From positions 1 through 64,000 of the forward strand of contig DATGZX010000197.1 of the NCBI GenBank assembly GCA_035296965.1: a stretch of 64,000 nucleotides of DNA, written 5' to 3'. Both the position numbers and the translations under genes were made by a program. Origin of the DNA: DATGZX01 sp035296965. Its GTDB lineage: Bacteria > Planctomycetota > Planctomycetia > Gemmatales > Gemmataceae. Below, one piece after another: positions 18,050 through 26,155 of this stretch. The notes beneath the pieces were generated by a model, which saw only the letters and a list, made by a program, of their open reading frames with translations, was not told the origin of the DNA and did no database searches. Each line of letters starts with the position of its first letter. The stretch's first letter is position 1.

Positions 18050-18311
18050 GGCCGAATCTCCCGGACCTGTGCACCCGTCCCTCAAACCTTCGCCCTTGTG
18101 AGATCATGAACTCGTTGCATTATACCCCTTCCAGCGATGGAAGAGAACGGGCCGCGTCAGATGAACGACGGATCAAGCAAAACGCCAAATTGGCAGGCTG
18201 GTCAGATCCACGCTCTTGCGCCGATCCGGCGATTATCCGCGGCGCGCACCCTGCTCTTACCCTGTCCAGGCGGCTCCGCTGCGCTGTAAATCGGGCGCTC
18301 GCAGGCGATTG

Positions 18312-19865
18312 TCACTCATGCCGTAGGGCCGTGATCGGGTTCACGCGGGCAGCCCGGCGGGCGGGGTAGACGGCGGCTAACGTGGTTACCAGGGCCGCGA
18401 AGAGGGGCGCACCCACCAGCAGCCAAGCCGGCCAGACGAAGAGGGACCCCTGCAAGTCGAGCTTCATTCTGGATGAAACCAGCGATCGCGCCCAGCTATC
18501 GGCGGGCAATGATAAGGCCCAGCCGACCAGCAGACCGAGCAGCCCACCCGTCAGCCCGATTAGCGCGCCCTCCAACAAAAATATCGCCTGGATTTGGCCA
18601 TGGCGGGCGCCGACGGCCTTCATCACGCCAATTTCCCTTGTCCGCTCCAGCACACTCATGAGCATCGTGTTGACGATCCCAATTGCCGCCACCATCAAGG
18701 CCACGATCGCGATGCAGCTCATCGCGGCGAAGAGCAGGAGATAGATGAACTGCTCTCGCTCGATAAGCTCCAGAAGAGAGGTAGTTTCAAGCCCAAGGTC
18801 GCGGATCGCCAACGTCACTTCCTTGACGTTGTCCAGGCTGTCTGTCTCTACCAGAGCGCGCGGCACACCGCCCTCGCGATTGGCAGAGACCTCAAAGAAA
18901 AAATCTGTCGCGGTCTGCACGGGCAGCACAACATCGACGTTTTCCGCCCACCATTCACGATAGCCTCGGGGATCTTCCTTGGCTGGTCCGCGCAGTACGC
19001 CGGCGATGGTGAAGTCGCGTGCGAAGATCTTCTCCTCGGCTCGGGGCGACGCTGCAGACGGCTTCAAGGCTTTCCTCAGGGAGTCCCTTTCAGCCGGTTT
19101 CAAATCGAGCTTGTCCAAAGCCCTGGGCAGCTGCTTGAGCACCTTGTCGAACAAATCCTGGTCTTCAGCGGCAACCTTGTCCTCGCCCAGGTTGAACAGC
19201 ATTCTTAAAAAATAAGATTTGTTTACTCCTGTTCTGTATTCCACACGCAGCGTCCGGCCTAGCACAGCCTGAATCGCGCTCTCGTCCGTAATACCCAGAT
19301 GATAGAGCAGGTATTCGGAAACGACCGCAGCGTCGCCATCCGTGGAGTCCAGGAATGAGCCGGCCACCACGCGAGCCCTCAGGTTTTTGCTCTCGGGAGG
19401 AGCTGAGTGTGCGAACGCGTCGTCCGCCTTCTTTTGAAAGATCGCCCGGCCGTTGAGATAAATCTCGGGCGTCACGGATTTGACGTGCGGGATCTCACGC
19501 AAGCGCTGCAGCACCTCAGGCGTCAGTTTCGTCTTGGCGCTTTGCACCACATTCTGGTGATCACGACGGTAAATCTCGTGGCGAAGGCGCTTGCGTTTCT
19601 CCGGGCTCATCTCGCCTTTTACGTCGACTTTGTCCTCTGCCTCCGTCGCGGGAGGGGCCCCGTAGGACGGACTGACGTCGATCTGCCGCAACCCGGCATA
19701 CTTGCTGTACTCGCGAACGATCGTTTCCTGCACACCCCAGCCCATCGAGACGCTGAAGACCAGGACAAAGCCTCCAGAGAGAACGCCGAGACTGGTCAGG
19801 AGCGTCCGCAGCTTTTGCTGGTAAAGCGCGGAGAGCGAGAGCCAGAGGATGTCGGCAAGGCGCAT
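18312..19865 (-). CDS. MacB/FtsX-type ABC transporter permease
   Basis: The 517-residue protein has the MacB topology. There is one N-terminal membrane helix (about 20-45), a large extracytoplasmic domain (about 50-370), then three helices near the C-terminus, with the FtsX signature MLMSVLERTREIGVMKAVGA between helices 2 and 3. The extracytoplasmic domain is larger than usual and carries a charged Lys/Arg-rich segment after residue 70. The start ATG 19865 lies 25 bp downstream of the ATPase stop, so the pair is an operon. LolD/MacB-type systems move lipoproteins, peptides or antibiotics using mechanotransmission rather than a classic channel. The ligand is unknown and no adaptor protein gene is adjacent. 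Confidence 0.9.
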   Translation of the reverse strand: MRLADILWLSLSALYQQKLRTLLTSLGVLSGGFVLVFSVSMGWGVQETIVREYSKYAGLRQIDVSPSYGAPPATEAEDKVDVKGEMSPEKRKRLRHEIYRRDHQNVVQSAKTKLTPEVLQRLREIPHVKSVTPEIYLNGRAIFQKKADDAFAHSAPPESKNLRARVVAGSFLDSTDGDAAVVSEYLLYHLGITDESAIQAVLGRTLRVEYRTGVNKSYFLRMLFNLGEDKVAAEDQDLFDKVLKQLPRALDKLDLKPAERDSLRKALKPSAASPRAEEKIFARDFTIAGVLRGPAKEDPRGYREWWAENVDVVLPVQTATDFFFEVSANREGGVPRALVETDSLDNVKEVTLAIRDLGLETTSLLELIEREQFIYLLLFAAMSCIAIVALMVAAIGIVNTMLMSVLERTREIGVMKAVGARHGQIQAIFLLEGALIGLTGGLLGLLVGWALSLPADSWARSLVSSRMKLDLQGSLFVWPAWLLVGAPLFAALVTTLAAVYPARRAARVNPITALRHE

Positions 19866-19889
19866 AGGTCAAGGTCTCCGCAAGGAAAG

Positions 19890-20591
19890 TTACGAAATCA
19901 GCTGTCCGTCTTTGAGTCGCAGAACGCGGTCGGCGCAGCGACCGGCCAGCTCTTCGTCGTGGGTGACCAATATCAGCGTGGTCCCGTGCTGGCGGACATG
20001 GTTCATCAGGATTGTTAGGACCTCGGCGGCCGTGGCGCTATCCAGGTTGCCGGTGGGCTCGTCGGCGAGGAGGATTTCCGGCTGATTCACCAAGGCCCGC
20101 GCGATGGCCACACGCTGGTGTTCGCCGCCCGATAGCTCTGCCGGGCGATGATCGAGCCTGTTGACAAGGCCGACCGCCTCGAGCGCCTGCCGGGCAGCGG
20201 CGAGGCGATCCCGCGGCATGCCCCCGGCAAAGATCATCGGCAGCTCCACGTTCTGCAGCGCCGTGCGCGAAAGGATCAGGTTGAACGATTGAAAGATCAT
20301 GCCAACCGTGGCCAACCGGTACTGCGCAAGCGCGTTGCTGGAAAGTTGGGACAGATTCTGTCCCGAGACCAGGATGTCGCCAGCCGTGGCGCGATCCAGC
20401 CCGCCGATGATGTTGAGCAGCGTCGATTTCCCCGAACCCGACCGGCCCAGCAGAGCAATCCGTTCGCCACGCCGCACCTCCAGGGAGACGCCACGCAGCG
20501 CTTCCACCGGTGTGGAGGCTGTGACGTAGCGTTTGACGAGACCGCTGGCACGAATGATCGCAGAAGCGCTCACGTTTGGTCCCTTCTGCAT
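19890..20591 (-). CDS. ABC transporter ATP-binding protein, LolD/MacB type
   Basis: The 233-residue product has Walker A GRSGSGKS at 49-56, Q-loop IFQSFNL, signature LSGGE at 153-157, Walker B ILLADEP at 173-179 and the switch His in LVTHDEEL. The DEPTGNLD sequence and overall length are standard for LolD/MacB ATPases. It is followed after 24 bp by its FtsX-fold permease. ATG 20591 is the likely start; a GTG six codons in is an alternative. It should bind the cytoplasmic coupling helices of that permease as a dimer. Confidence 0.93.
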   Translation of the reverse strand: MQKGPNVSASAIIRASGLVKRYVTASTPVEALRGVSLEVRRGERIALLGRSGSGKSTLLNIIGGLDRATAGDILVSGQNLSQLSSNALAQYRLATVGMIFQSFNLILSRTALQNVELPMIFAGGMPRDRLAAARQALEAVGLVNRLDHRPAELSGGEHQRVAIARALVNQPEILLADEPTGNLDSATAAEVLTILMNHVRQHGTTLILVTHDEELAGRCADRVLRLKDGQLIS

Positions 20592-21099
20592 CGGACAAGC
20601 GTGATGGTGAAACCCATCTCGTCCTCTCCTTCCTTCCTGCGGTCGGATGCACTTTGGGCTTCGGCAGCACGCAGCTTCTCAATCCAGCCCAAGAGCTGCG
20701 AGCGCACAGTATGAATAATATGCAAACGCCGTGGATTTTTTCGCAAATCACGTTCTTGAATGGCGGAGTTTGTGATGAGCCTCGAGCCTCTAACCGAAAT
20801 CACCGCTGGTGTATCTGCGAGGCTAACTCTTGGGGTCCGAGCACGAGGCTAAAGAGAAACGCAAAGCATCTGGCGGAAATGAAGAATGGCAGGTTATGTC
20901 ATGGTAAAGGGGGGCAGGCAGACTACTTGTCTGACAAAGACGGTCATCCCGCAAATGACTATGCCACAATTGATTATGTCGAAACAGGGACCGTGGCTTC
21001 ATGGCAGCTCGCCCTGACATATGTCATGTGTACAAATGTACACAATTCCAGCGATTCCGAATCCATTCCCTAACCCCAAAATCAAGATTTGAGCACGCA
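20592..21099. other. Intergenic gap with short palindromes
   Basis: This ~510-bp gap lies upstream of the LolD-type gene and downstream of the kinase gene, all on the minus strand. No protein gene is supported. Near its far end are GACATATGTC (21016-21025) and TGTGTACA-AA-TGTACACA (21027-21044), adjacent palindromes that could be an operator or a weak hairpin after the kinase gene. Confidence 0.4.
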
Positions 21100-24000
21100 C
21101 TAGGGCTTCTTGGCAGCCCTCGCCCCATCTAATCGACCAACCAGTTCCTTGAAATCATCGCGCGATCGCAAGGCGTCCAGCCCTGGATTGCTCTTTAGGA
21201 ACGACGCATCCTTGTAGCCATTTGCGATCGCCTTGCGCAACACGACGACGGCTTGCTCGCCATAAGCCCGGTTCCACTGCCGGCGTTGCTCCGGCGAGAG
21301 CTTCGCATCTTGATCTGCCAGCCTGGCGCACGTTGCCAGCACGCAGGCCGCCCGATGATATTTCTGCCAATGAGCGGGAGCAAGACTCAGCAAGGACGTC
21401 ACTGTGGCGGACGCTGCGGCATGGTCGTCCAGGGCGATCTCGGTTTCCGCAAGACTCAGCTGGTAGGAACATAGGGATTCCAGAGAGGCGCTGTCGGGCG
21501 CGGCGGACGACAGGATATGCGCCTGATGACTCACGGCGCTGCGGAGCAGTTCGCGAGCTCGTCCAAATTGAGCGCGGTCAACCAGGTCTTGGGCCAGGAC
21601 ACTTTGCGTCCTCGCCAAGTCGCTTTCATAGGAAGGAACCTTGGGAAAGTCCCCGACCAGTTTTTCTTGCCGGGCGATCATGGCACGCCGGCATTTCTCG
21701 GCTTCCTGTTTGCGGCCGACTGCGGTGAGAAGATTTGCCAGATTGCTCTGGTTGACGCTCCACTCCTCCGCGTACGCAGCAACGGCAGGGAATTCTGTGG
21801 CAAGTTCGTCCAGCGTGCCCAGGGCCTTGCGATAATGCTCCTCCGCTCTATCGAGCTGGTTGCGCTGCGCCATCAGGATGCCCAGATTGCCGTGGCTACG
21901 CGCCAGCTCTTGCCGGTAAGCAGACTCGTGGGGGAATTCAAGAACCAGGGCCGATTGCAACGCCAGCGCCCGCCGCCAATTGGCCTCGGCCTCCCGAGCA
22001 TTGCCGGTGGAAGCCAGGTAGATGCCCATCTCGTTATGGTTGCGCGCCAGCTCCTGTCGATAGATGGGTACGCCATGCACTTCTTCGACCAGCTTGGTGA
22101 GCAGAGAGCGCGCCTGGTTCCAGCACTCCTCCGCTGCCTTGGGGCGGCGCAAGTCCAGGTACAGATTCCCCAGGTTGTTGTTGCTGACCGCCAGCTCGTG
22201 GCGGTATTCGGGCACGCTCGGAAATTCACTGCTCAGCCGCACGAAGATGCTAATCGCCTGTCGATAGGCGTCTTCTGCCTTTTGCGGCGCGCCGTTCAAT
22301 TGCAGCAACACGCCCAGATTGAAGAGACTGCGGCCATGCTCCTTTTGATACTCCGGTACATTCGGAAACTGGGTGACAAGGTGCGATTGCACCGTGACGG
22401 CCTGGCGATAAGCATCCTCAGCCTGCCGGGACCGATGATTGACTTGCAGCAACACTCCCAGATTAGCGTATGTCCGGGCCAGTTCCTGTTGATAGTCCGT
22501 CGAGTCCGGCACTTCGCTGGTTAGCTTCGTGAACAGGGCAATGGCCTGGCGGTAAGCGTCCTCGGCATCGCGGAACTGATTGCGCGTCTGCAGCAAAATG
22601 CCGCGATTGTTGTAGCTGCTGGCCAGCTCGCGCCGATAAGCAGGGACCTCGGGGAAGTCGGCGACCAGCTTTTCTTTCTCGGCCAAGGATTGACGGTAAG
22701 CCTCTTCTGCGCCATCCTTCTGGCCGGCGGCTTGCAGCACGATACCTAAATTATTCTGCACCACCGCCAGATCCTGGCGGAAGTCGGGCCGCTGCGGGTA
22801 TTCGGCGGCGAGCTGCCCAAGAATCGCCAACGCGGCGTGGTAACCTTGTACGGCTGGATCATGCTGGCCCAGCATCTCTTGAATGTCTCCTATGCGCTGC
22901 TGTGCTCTTCCTGTTTCCCAGCGGACTTGGGGATCGTCGCTCTTCTCTTGCACGAAGCGCTGGTAGAAGCGGAGCGCCTTCTGGAGCAAATCACGGCGCA
23001 CCTTTCCCATGCGTGGTTCACGAGCCAGATCATCCTGGCTGACGCGGGTCAGCATTTCATCGACGGCCGCTCGGGCATGCTTGAAATTGACCTCGGCACG
23101 CTGGCGTTCGAGGTTCGCCTTGGCCTCGTTGTCCTGGGCAAGGCGCTCCTGCTCGAGGGCCAACCGGGCGTTCTCCTCTGCCTGTTTGCGCAGGTTCACG
23201 GCTTCCTGGGCGCGCTGGCGTTCGTGCTGGGCAAAGACCAGGCCGCCTACTCCCAGGGCGAGTAGCGCGCCCATGCTGACCGCCACCAGGGCCGCAGCGG
23301 ACGGATGACGCCTGGCCCATTTGATCATGCGTTCCGGTGCGCCGATGGGCCGAGCGGCAATCGGCCTGCCTTCGAGAAAACGATGTAAATCATCGGCAAA
23401 GTCTTTGGCGGTCGCGTAGCGCTTGCTGGGTTCCTTTTGCAGGCATTTCAGACAGATGGTTTCCAGGTCGGCCGGCACGCTCGGCTGCAAGCGCATCGGA
23501 GACAACGGTTCCATCGATTGCACCAGGAGCAAAGTGGCCAAGACCGTTTCGCCCTTGAACGGCGGGCGGCCTGTGAGCACGTCGTACAAGATCGCCCCGA
23601 GTGCATAGATGTCTGCGGGCGGGCCAAGCTCCTTGGTCTTGCCCGCAGCCTGTTCCGGCGCCATGTAGCTGGGTGTGCCCATGACAGCACCCGTCCTGGT
23701 CTGCCCGCTCTGGGCGTCCAGGTGCTTCGCCAACCCGAAATCAGTGATTTTGGGCTCGCCGTCTGACTGGAGGAGGATGTTGGCCGGCTTGAGATCGCGG
23801 TGGATAATGCCGGCCTGGTGGGCGACGAACATGGCGCGGGCCAACTTCTCGCTCAGCTCGGCTGCCTGGCGCGGCGGCTGCGGAGTGCCGCTCAGCTTTT
23901 CCGCCAGGCTGCCGCCCTCGACGAATTCCAGCGAAAAGAACGGCATCCCCTCGTGCTCGCCGATCTCGTAGATCTGAACGACGTTGGGATGTTTCAGACT

Positions 24001-24636
24001 CGCCACCGCCTCCGCCTCGCTGCGGAAACGGATACATTCCTCCAAGCTGGAATGCGCGCCCGACAACATCATCTTCAAGGCCACCAGGCGATTCAGACGC
24101 ATGTGGCGTGCTTTGTAGACAACGCCCATGCCCCCCTGACCGAGGACCCCAAGAATCTCATAGCCGGGAACGGTGACTTTCTTGTCGGTCCTGAGGGGCG
24201 GCGCCGGCGCAACTGCAGCAAGGGTCTCGGAAACCTGTAAGGCCGTCTGCGGAATCGACGGCATGCGGGTTTCGTGTTGCTTGACATCTGTGGCTTCGGC
24301 CCGCTCGACCGGTGCGATTGCCTCTGTCGGCGCCACATGGCCCTCTGGTTCCGGATACTCCACGGAGGGATCGACGAGTGTGAGCACTTCTGGTTCAAGG
24401 GGAGCAGGCGATGACATCTGTTGGATGACCTCGGTTGCTGAATTCTCACGTGCCGCGTCCGCCAGTGCCGATCGTTCGGCCACAGCCTGTTCGTTCGTCG
24501 GAGCCGGCGACTGCTCGATTTTGGCAGAGGGCCCGGCAGGGCCCGTGCGCGTTTCATCTCCCGGATGCGCGTCTGCGAGCGTGGCGAACTGAAGCGATTG
24601 TGACTGTTCGTCTTTGGGGGCGGTGACCGCTGCCAT
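21100..24636 (-). CDS. Membrane Ser/Thr protein kinase with C-terminal TPR array
   Basis: The 1178-residue protein starts at ATG 24636. Residues 1-155 are Pro/Ala/Glu-rich and look disordered. A Hanks-type kinase domain spans about 158-430, with glycine loop GQGGMG, Lys188 in VALK, catalytic HRDLKPAN (Asp281), DFG (Asp299) and APE in YMAPEQ, so it should be active. A single membrane helix lies at about 463-485, then an Arg/Glu/Gln coiled coil (about 485-540), then some ten ~42-residue TPR-like repeats with recurrent AEDAYRQAI and FP-x-x-P-x-YR motifs to the C-terminus. The kinase would be cytoplasmic; the TPR side is formally outside the inner membrane. The layout is a planctomycete hallmark. 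Ligands and targets are unknown, but FHA proteins encoded nearby are plausible partners. Confidence 0.93.
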   Translation of the reverse strand: MAAVTAPKDEQSQSLQFATLADAHPGDETRTGPAGPSAKIEQSPAPTNEQAVAERSALADAARENSATEVIQQMSSPAPLEPEVLTLVDPSVEYPEPEGHVAPTEAIAPVERAEATDVKQHETRMPSIPQTALQVSETLAAVAPAPPLRTDKKVTVPGYEILGVLGQGGMGVVYKARHMRLNRLVALKMMLSGAHSSLEECIRFRSEAEAVASLKHPNVVQIYEIGEHEGMPFFSLEFVEGGSLAEKLSGTPQPPRQAAELSEKLARAMFVAHQAGIIHRDLKPANILLQSDGEPKITDFGLAKHLDAQSGQTRTGAVMGTPSYMAPEQAAGKTKELGPPADIYALGAILYDVLTGRPPFKGETVLATLLLVQSMEPLSPMRLQPSVPADLETICLKCLQKEPSKRYATAKDFADDLHRFLEGRPIAARPIGAPERMIKWARRHPSAAALVAVSMGALLALGVGGLVFAQHERQRAQEAVNLRKQAEENARLALEQERLAQDNEAKANLERQRAEVNFKHARAAVDEMLTRVSQDDLAREPRMGKVRRDLLQKALRFYQRFVQEKSDDPQVRWETGRAQQRIGDIQEMLGQHDPAVQGYHAALAILGQLAAEYPQRPDFRQDLAVVQNNLGIVLQAAGQKDGAEEAYRQSLAEKEKLVADFPEVPAYRRELASSYNNRGILLQTRNQFRDAEDAYRQAIALFTKLTSEVPDSTDYQQELARTYANLGVLLQVNHRSRQAEDAYRQAVTVQSHLVTQFPNVPEYQKEHGRSLFNLGVLLQLNGAPQKAEDAYRQAISIFVRLSSEFPSVPEYRHELAVSNNNLGNLYLDLRRPKAAEECWNQARSLLTKLVEEVHGVPIYRQELARNHNEMGIYLASTGNAREAEANWRRALALQSALVLEFPHESAYRQELARSHGNLGILMAQRNQLDRAEEHYRKALGTLDELATEFPAVAAYAEEWSVNQSNLANLLTAVGRKQEAEKCRRAMIARQEKLVGDFPKVPSYESDLARTQSVLAQDLVDRAQFGRARELLRSAVSHQAHILSSAAPDSASLESLCSYQLSLAETEIALDDHAAASATVTSLLSLAPAHWQKYHRAACVLATCARLADQDAKLSPEQRRQWNRAYGEQAVVVLRKAIANGYKDASFLKSNPGLDALRSRDDFKELVGRLDGARAAKKP

Positions 24637-24863
24637 GAATGAGGCCTCTACAGGTGTGAAAAAAGGCTATCGACAGCCTAGCCCAAAACGCCTTGCAGTG
24701 ATTCGGGCCATGCCAGGTCACAAAGTTTCTCTTTTACCGGGGAATGAATCAGGGGACCTCTTGCGACATGGCAGCAATTTTCCACTGCCGCTAGCAACTC
24801 CGGTTGGCAGACGACCCCACTTATTGAGTGCTGAGCAAGAAATGCATCATGCACACCTCTTGG

Positions 24864-25091
24864 CCCCTCGCCCCTGTACTCAGGGGAGAGGGGTTGGCGT
24901 GAGGGGTTCAGTGAACCTTCAGGAGTCTAAAACCCTCACCCCCGACCCCTCTCCCTTGAGTACAAGGAGGCTGCTGAAAAAGGGGTCAGACCCCTTCCCC
25001 GAAGTGCGGTAGATCCTCAAGAAAGCGGGAAATGAGTGAAGCTTCGTAGGGGGTCTGACCCCTTTTTCAGCAGCCTCACAAGGGAGAGGGG
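24864..25091. repeat. Composite palindromic intergenic repeat, interrupted by an insertion
   Basis: An imperfect long inverted repeat runs from 24864-24908 (TACTCAGGGGAGAGGGG core) to 24931-24961 plus 25078-25091 (CCCTCACCCC, CTCTCCCTTGAGTA, then CAAGGGAGAGGGG). The right arm is split by the 111-bp element below. With that element and one target copy removed, CCCCTCTCCCTTG-AGTA-CAAGGGAGAGGGG becomes a perfect palindrome. No coding frame is present, which fits a non-autonomous repeat or old MITE. Confidence 0.75.
24962..25082. mobile_element. MITE-like 111-bp element (24967-25077) with 28-bp perfect terminal inverted repeats and 5-bp target duplication
   Basis: The arms 24967-24994 and 25050-25077 are exact reverse complements (GAGGCTGCTGAAAAAGGGG, then TCAGACCCC) around a 55-bp centre. 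They are flanked by identical ACAAG copies (24962-24966 and 25078-25082). The element splits an older palindromic repeat, and excision with one ACAAG restores it exactly. No transposase is encoded, so movement would depend on an enzyme elsewhere. Confidence 0.8.
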
Positions 25092-25237
25092 AGTTATGCG
25101 CCTTGTTGCATTAGTTGCGCAGCGTTCAATAATTCAAGCGCGCGGCTGGAGGCCCGGCCGGATCATGGCCTCCCCGACTTTCGCGTGGCGGCAAGCCCAA
25201 TTGTCTTTCCACAATACGGATCTTCAACTGTGCTTGC

Positions 25238-25684
25238 CTACTTGCCTAACGGCGGCGCAGGCAAGGGAGTTTCCGAGGAGATTTTAGACGTGGAGCGCCG
25301 GCGCCAACGCGGAGGAGCCAGCAGCAGCGTGACGAGCACGAGGATGGCAAAACCGATATGGATCGCATTGAGCGTCCAAGGCGCAGCCTGATAGAAAATC
25401 ACCCAGTGAAGCAGCCTGCCCATGAAGGATTCGCCAGAGAACTCTTGCCCGGCCAACTGCCGTAGATTTGCTTCCCAGACGGTGAGTGGACAATCGATTC
25501 CGAAGACGGCCTCAAGAGCGACAAGTACAATCGCCATGAGATGGCTGAGCCGGAACCAGGGATTGCGTACCCAGCGCCAGCGCAGGACCAGCCCGATCAG
25601 GATGGCAAGCTGGCCGACCACGATGAAGCTGACGTAAGCGACATGGAGTGCCACAATCAGATCGGCCAGGAAACCGTAGCCCAT
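25238..25684 (-). CDS. DUF2784-like four-helix membrane protein
   Basis: The 148-residue product has about four membrane helices. The features LIVALHVAYVSFIVVGQLAI, a R-N-P-W-F-R loop, FGIDCPLTVWE with its conserved Cys, and a late LHWVIFYQA match the small DUF2784 membrane family. Biochemical function of the family is unknown. ATG 25684 is the likely start; the ribosome-binding site is weak. The C-terminal tail is Arg/Ser/Pro-rich and probably cytoplasmic. It is isolated between two repeat-laden gaps, so there is no operon context. Confidence 0.82.
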   Translation of the reverse strand: MGYGFLADLIVALHVAYVSFIVVGQLAILIGLVLRWRWVRNPWFRLSHLMAIVLVALEAVFGIDCPLTVWEANLRQLAGQEFSGESFMGRLLHWVIFYQAAPWTLNAIHIGFAILVLVTLLLAPPRWRRRSTSKISSETPLPAPPLGK

Positions 25685-25745
25685 CTCAGCTGTCCACTGG
25701 TTGGAAAATGCATCCTCCTATATGACGGTGCGTAATTCGGCAGCA

Positions 25746-25809
25746 TTTGTGGGGCACGTTTTCAACGTGCCGGCCGGCGTCTGGGCACGTTACAAACGTG
25801 CCCCACAAA
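25746..25809. repeat. Inverted repeat, 26-nt arms
   Basis: Arms 25746-25771 (TTTGTGGGGCACGTTTTC, then AACGTGCC) and 25784-25809 are reverse complements with two mismatches around a 12-bp centre. Each arm also holds a nested GGCACGTT/AACGTGCC palindrome. I associate GTGGGGCACGTT-type repeats with planctomycete intergenic regions; copy number in this genome cannot be seen from one window. Confidence 0.7.
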
Positions 25810-25898
25810 CCCCAGCAGCAGATTCACGCACGGCCATATAGTTTTGATCCCGATGTCGATGTTTTATTCCCGGGGAATTCGCCGAGCGCGATTCAGGT

Positions 25899-26076
25899 CT
25901 GCAAGGGTCGGTGCATTCCCGTTTCTGTTGGCACGTTTTTCGTTTAACCGCGAGCCAGCGGCGAGCGCGTGAACAGACGGGATCCGGTCCCCTTCTGTCG
26001 ACGCGCTCCCCTTCGGGTCGCGGTTAAATGATTTTTCGGACGCTGCACAAACGGGAATGCTCCCTGCAAGGGTCGG
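25899..26076. repeat. Nested inverted repeat flanked by 13-nt direct repeats
   Basis: CTGCAAGGGTCGG occurs at 25899-25911 and again at 26064-26076. Between them are an outer inverted pair GCATTCCCGTTT (25913-25924) and AAACGGGAATGC (26049-26060), and an inner imperfect pair beginning TTTAACCGCGA (25943-25980 with 25991-26028). This is a non-coding palindromic unit just upstream of the ethanolamine permease gene. Confidence 0.7.
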
Positions 26077-26155
26077 GGAACTTGCTCTGGGTTGTCAGAG
26101 TTGCTAGGGTGTGACTTCCAGCTGGTCTTCTGGTCCTGTTCCTGCAAGGTGCGCG

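Noticed and set aside
20576..21073. A 165-codon plus-strand frame in the gap between the LolD-type and kinase genes
   Set aside because: Mixed, low-complexity composition, overlaps the LolD-type start region, and no recognisable domain.
21517..22524. A 335-codon open frame antisense to the kinase TPR region
   Set aside because: Its apparent repeats simply mirror the TPR repeats of the sense gene.
24962..26076. CRISPR-like array from repeated GC-rich motifs
   Set aside because: The motifs are inverted, not regularly spaced direct repeats, and there are no spacers or cas genes.
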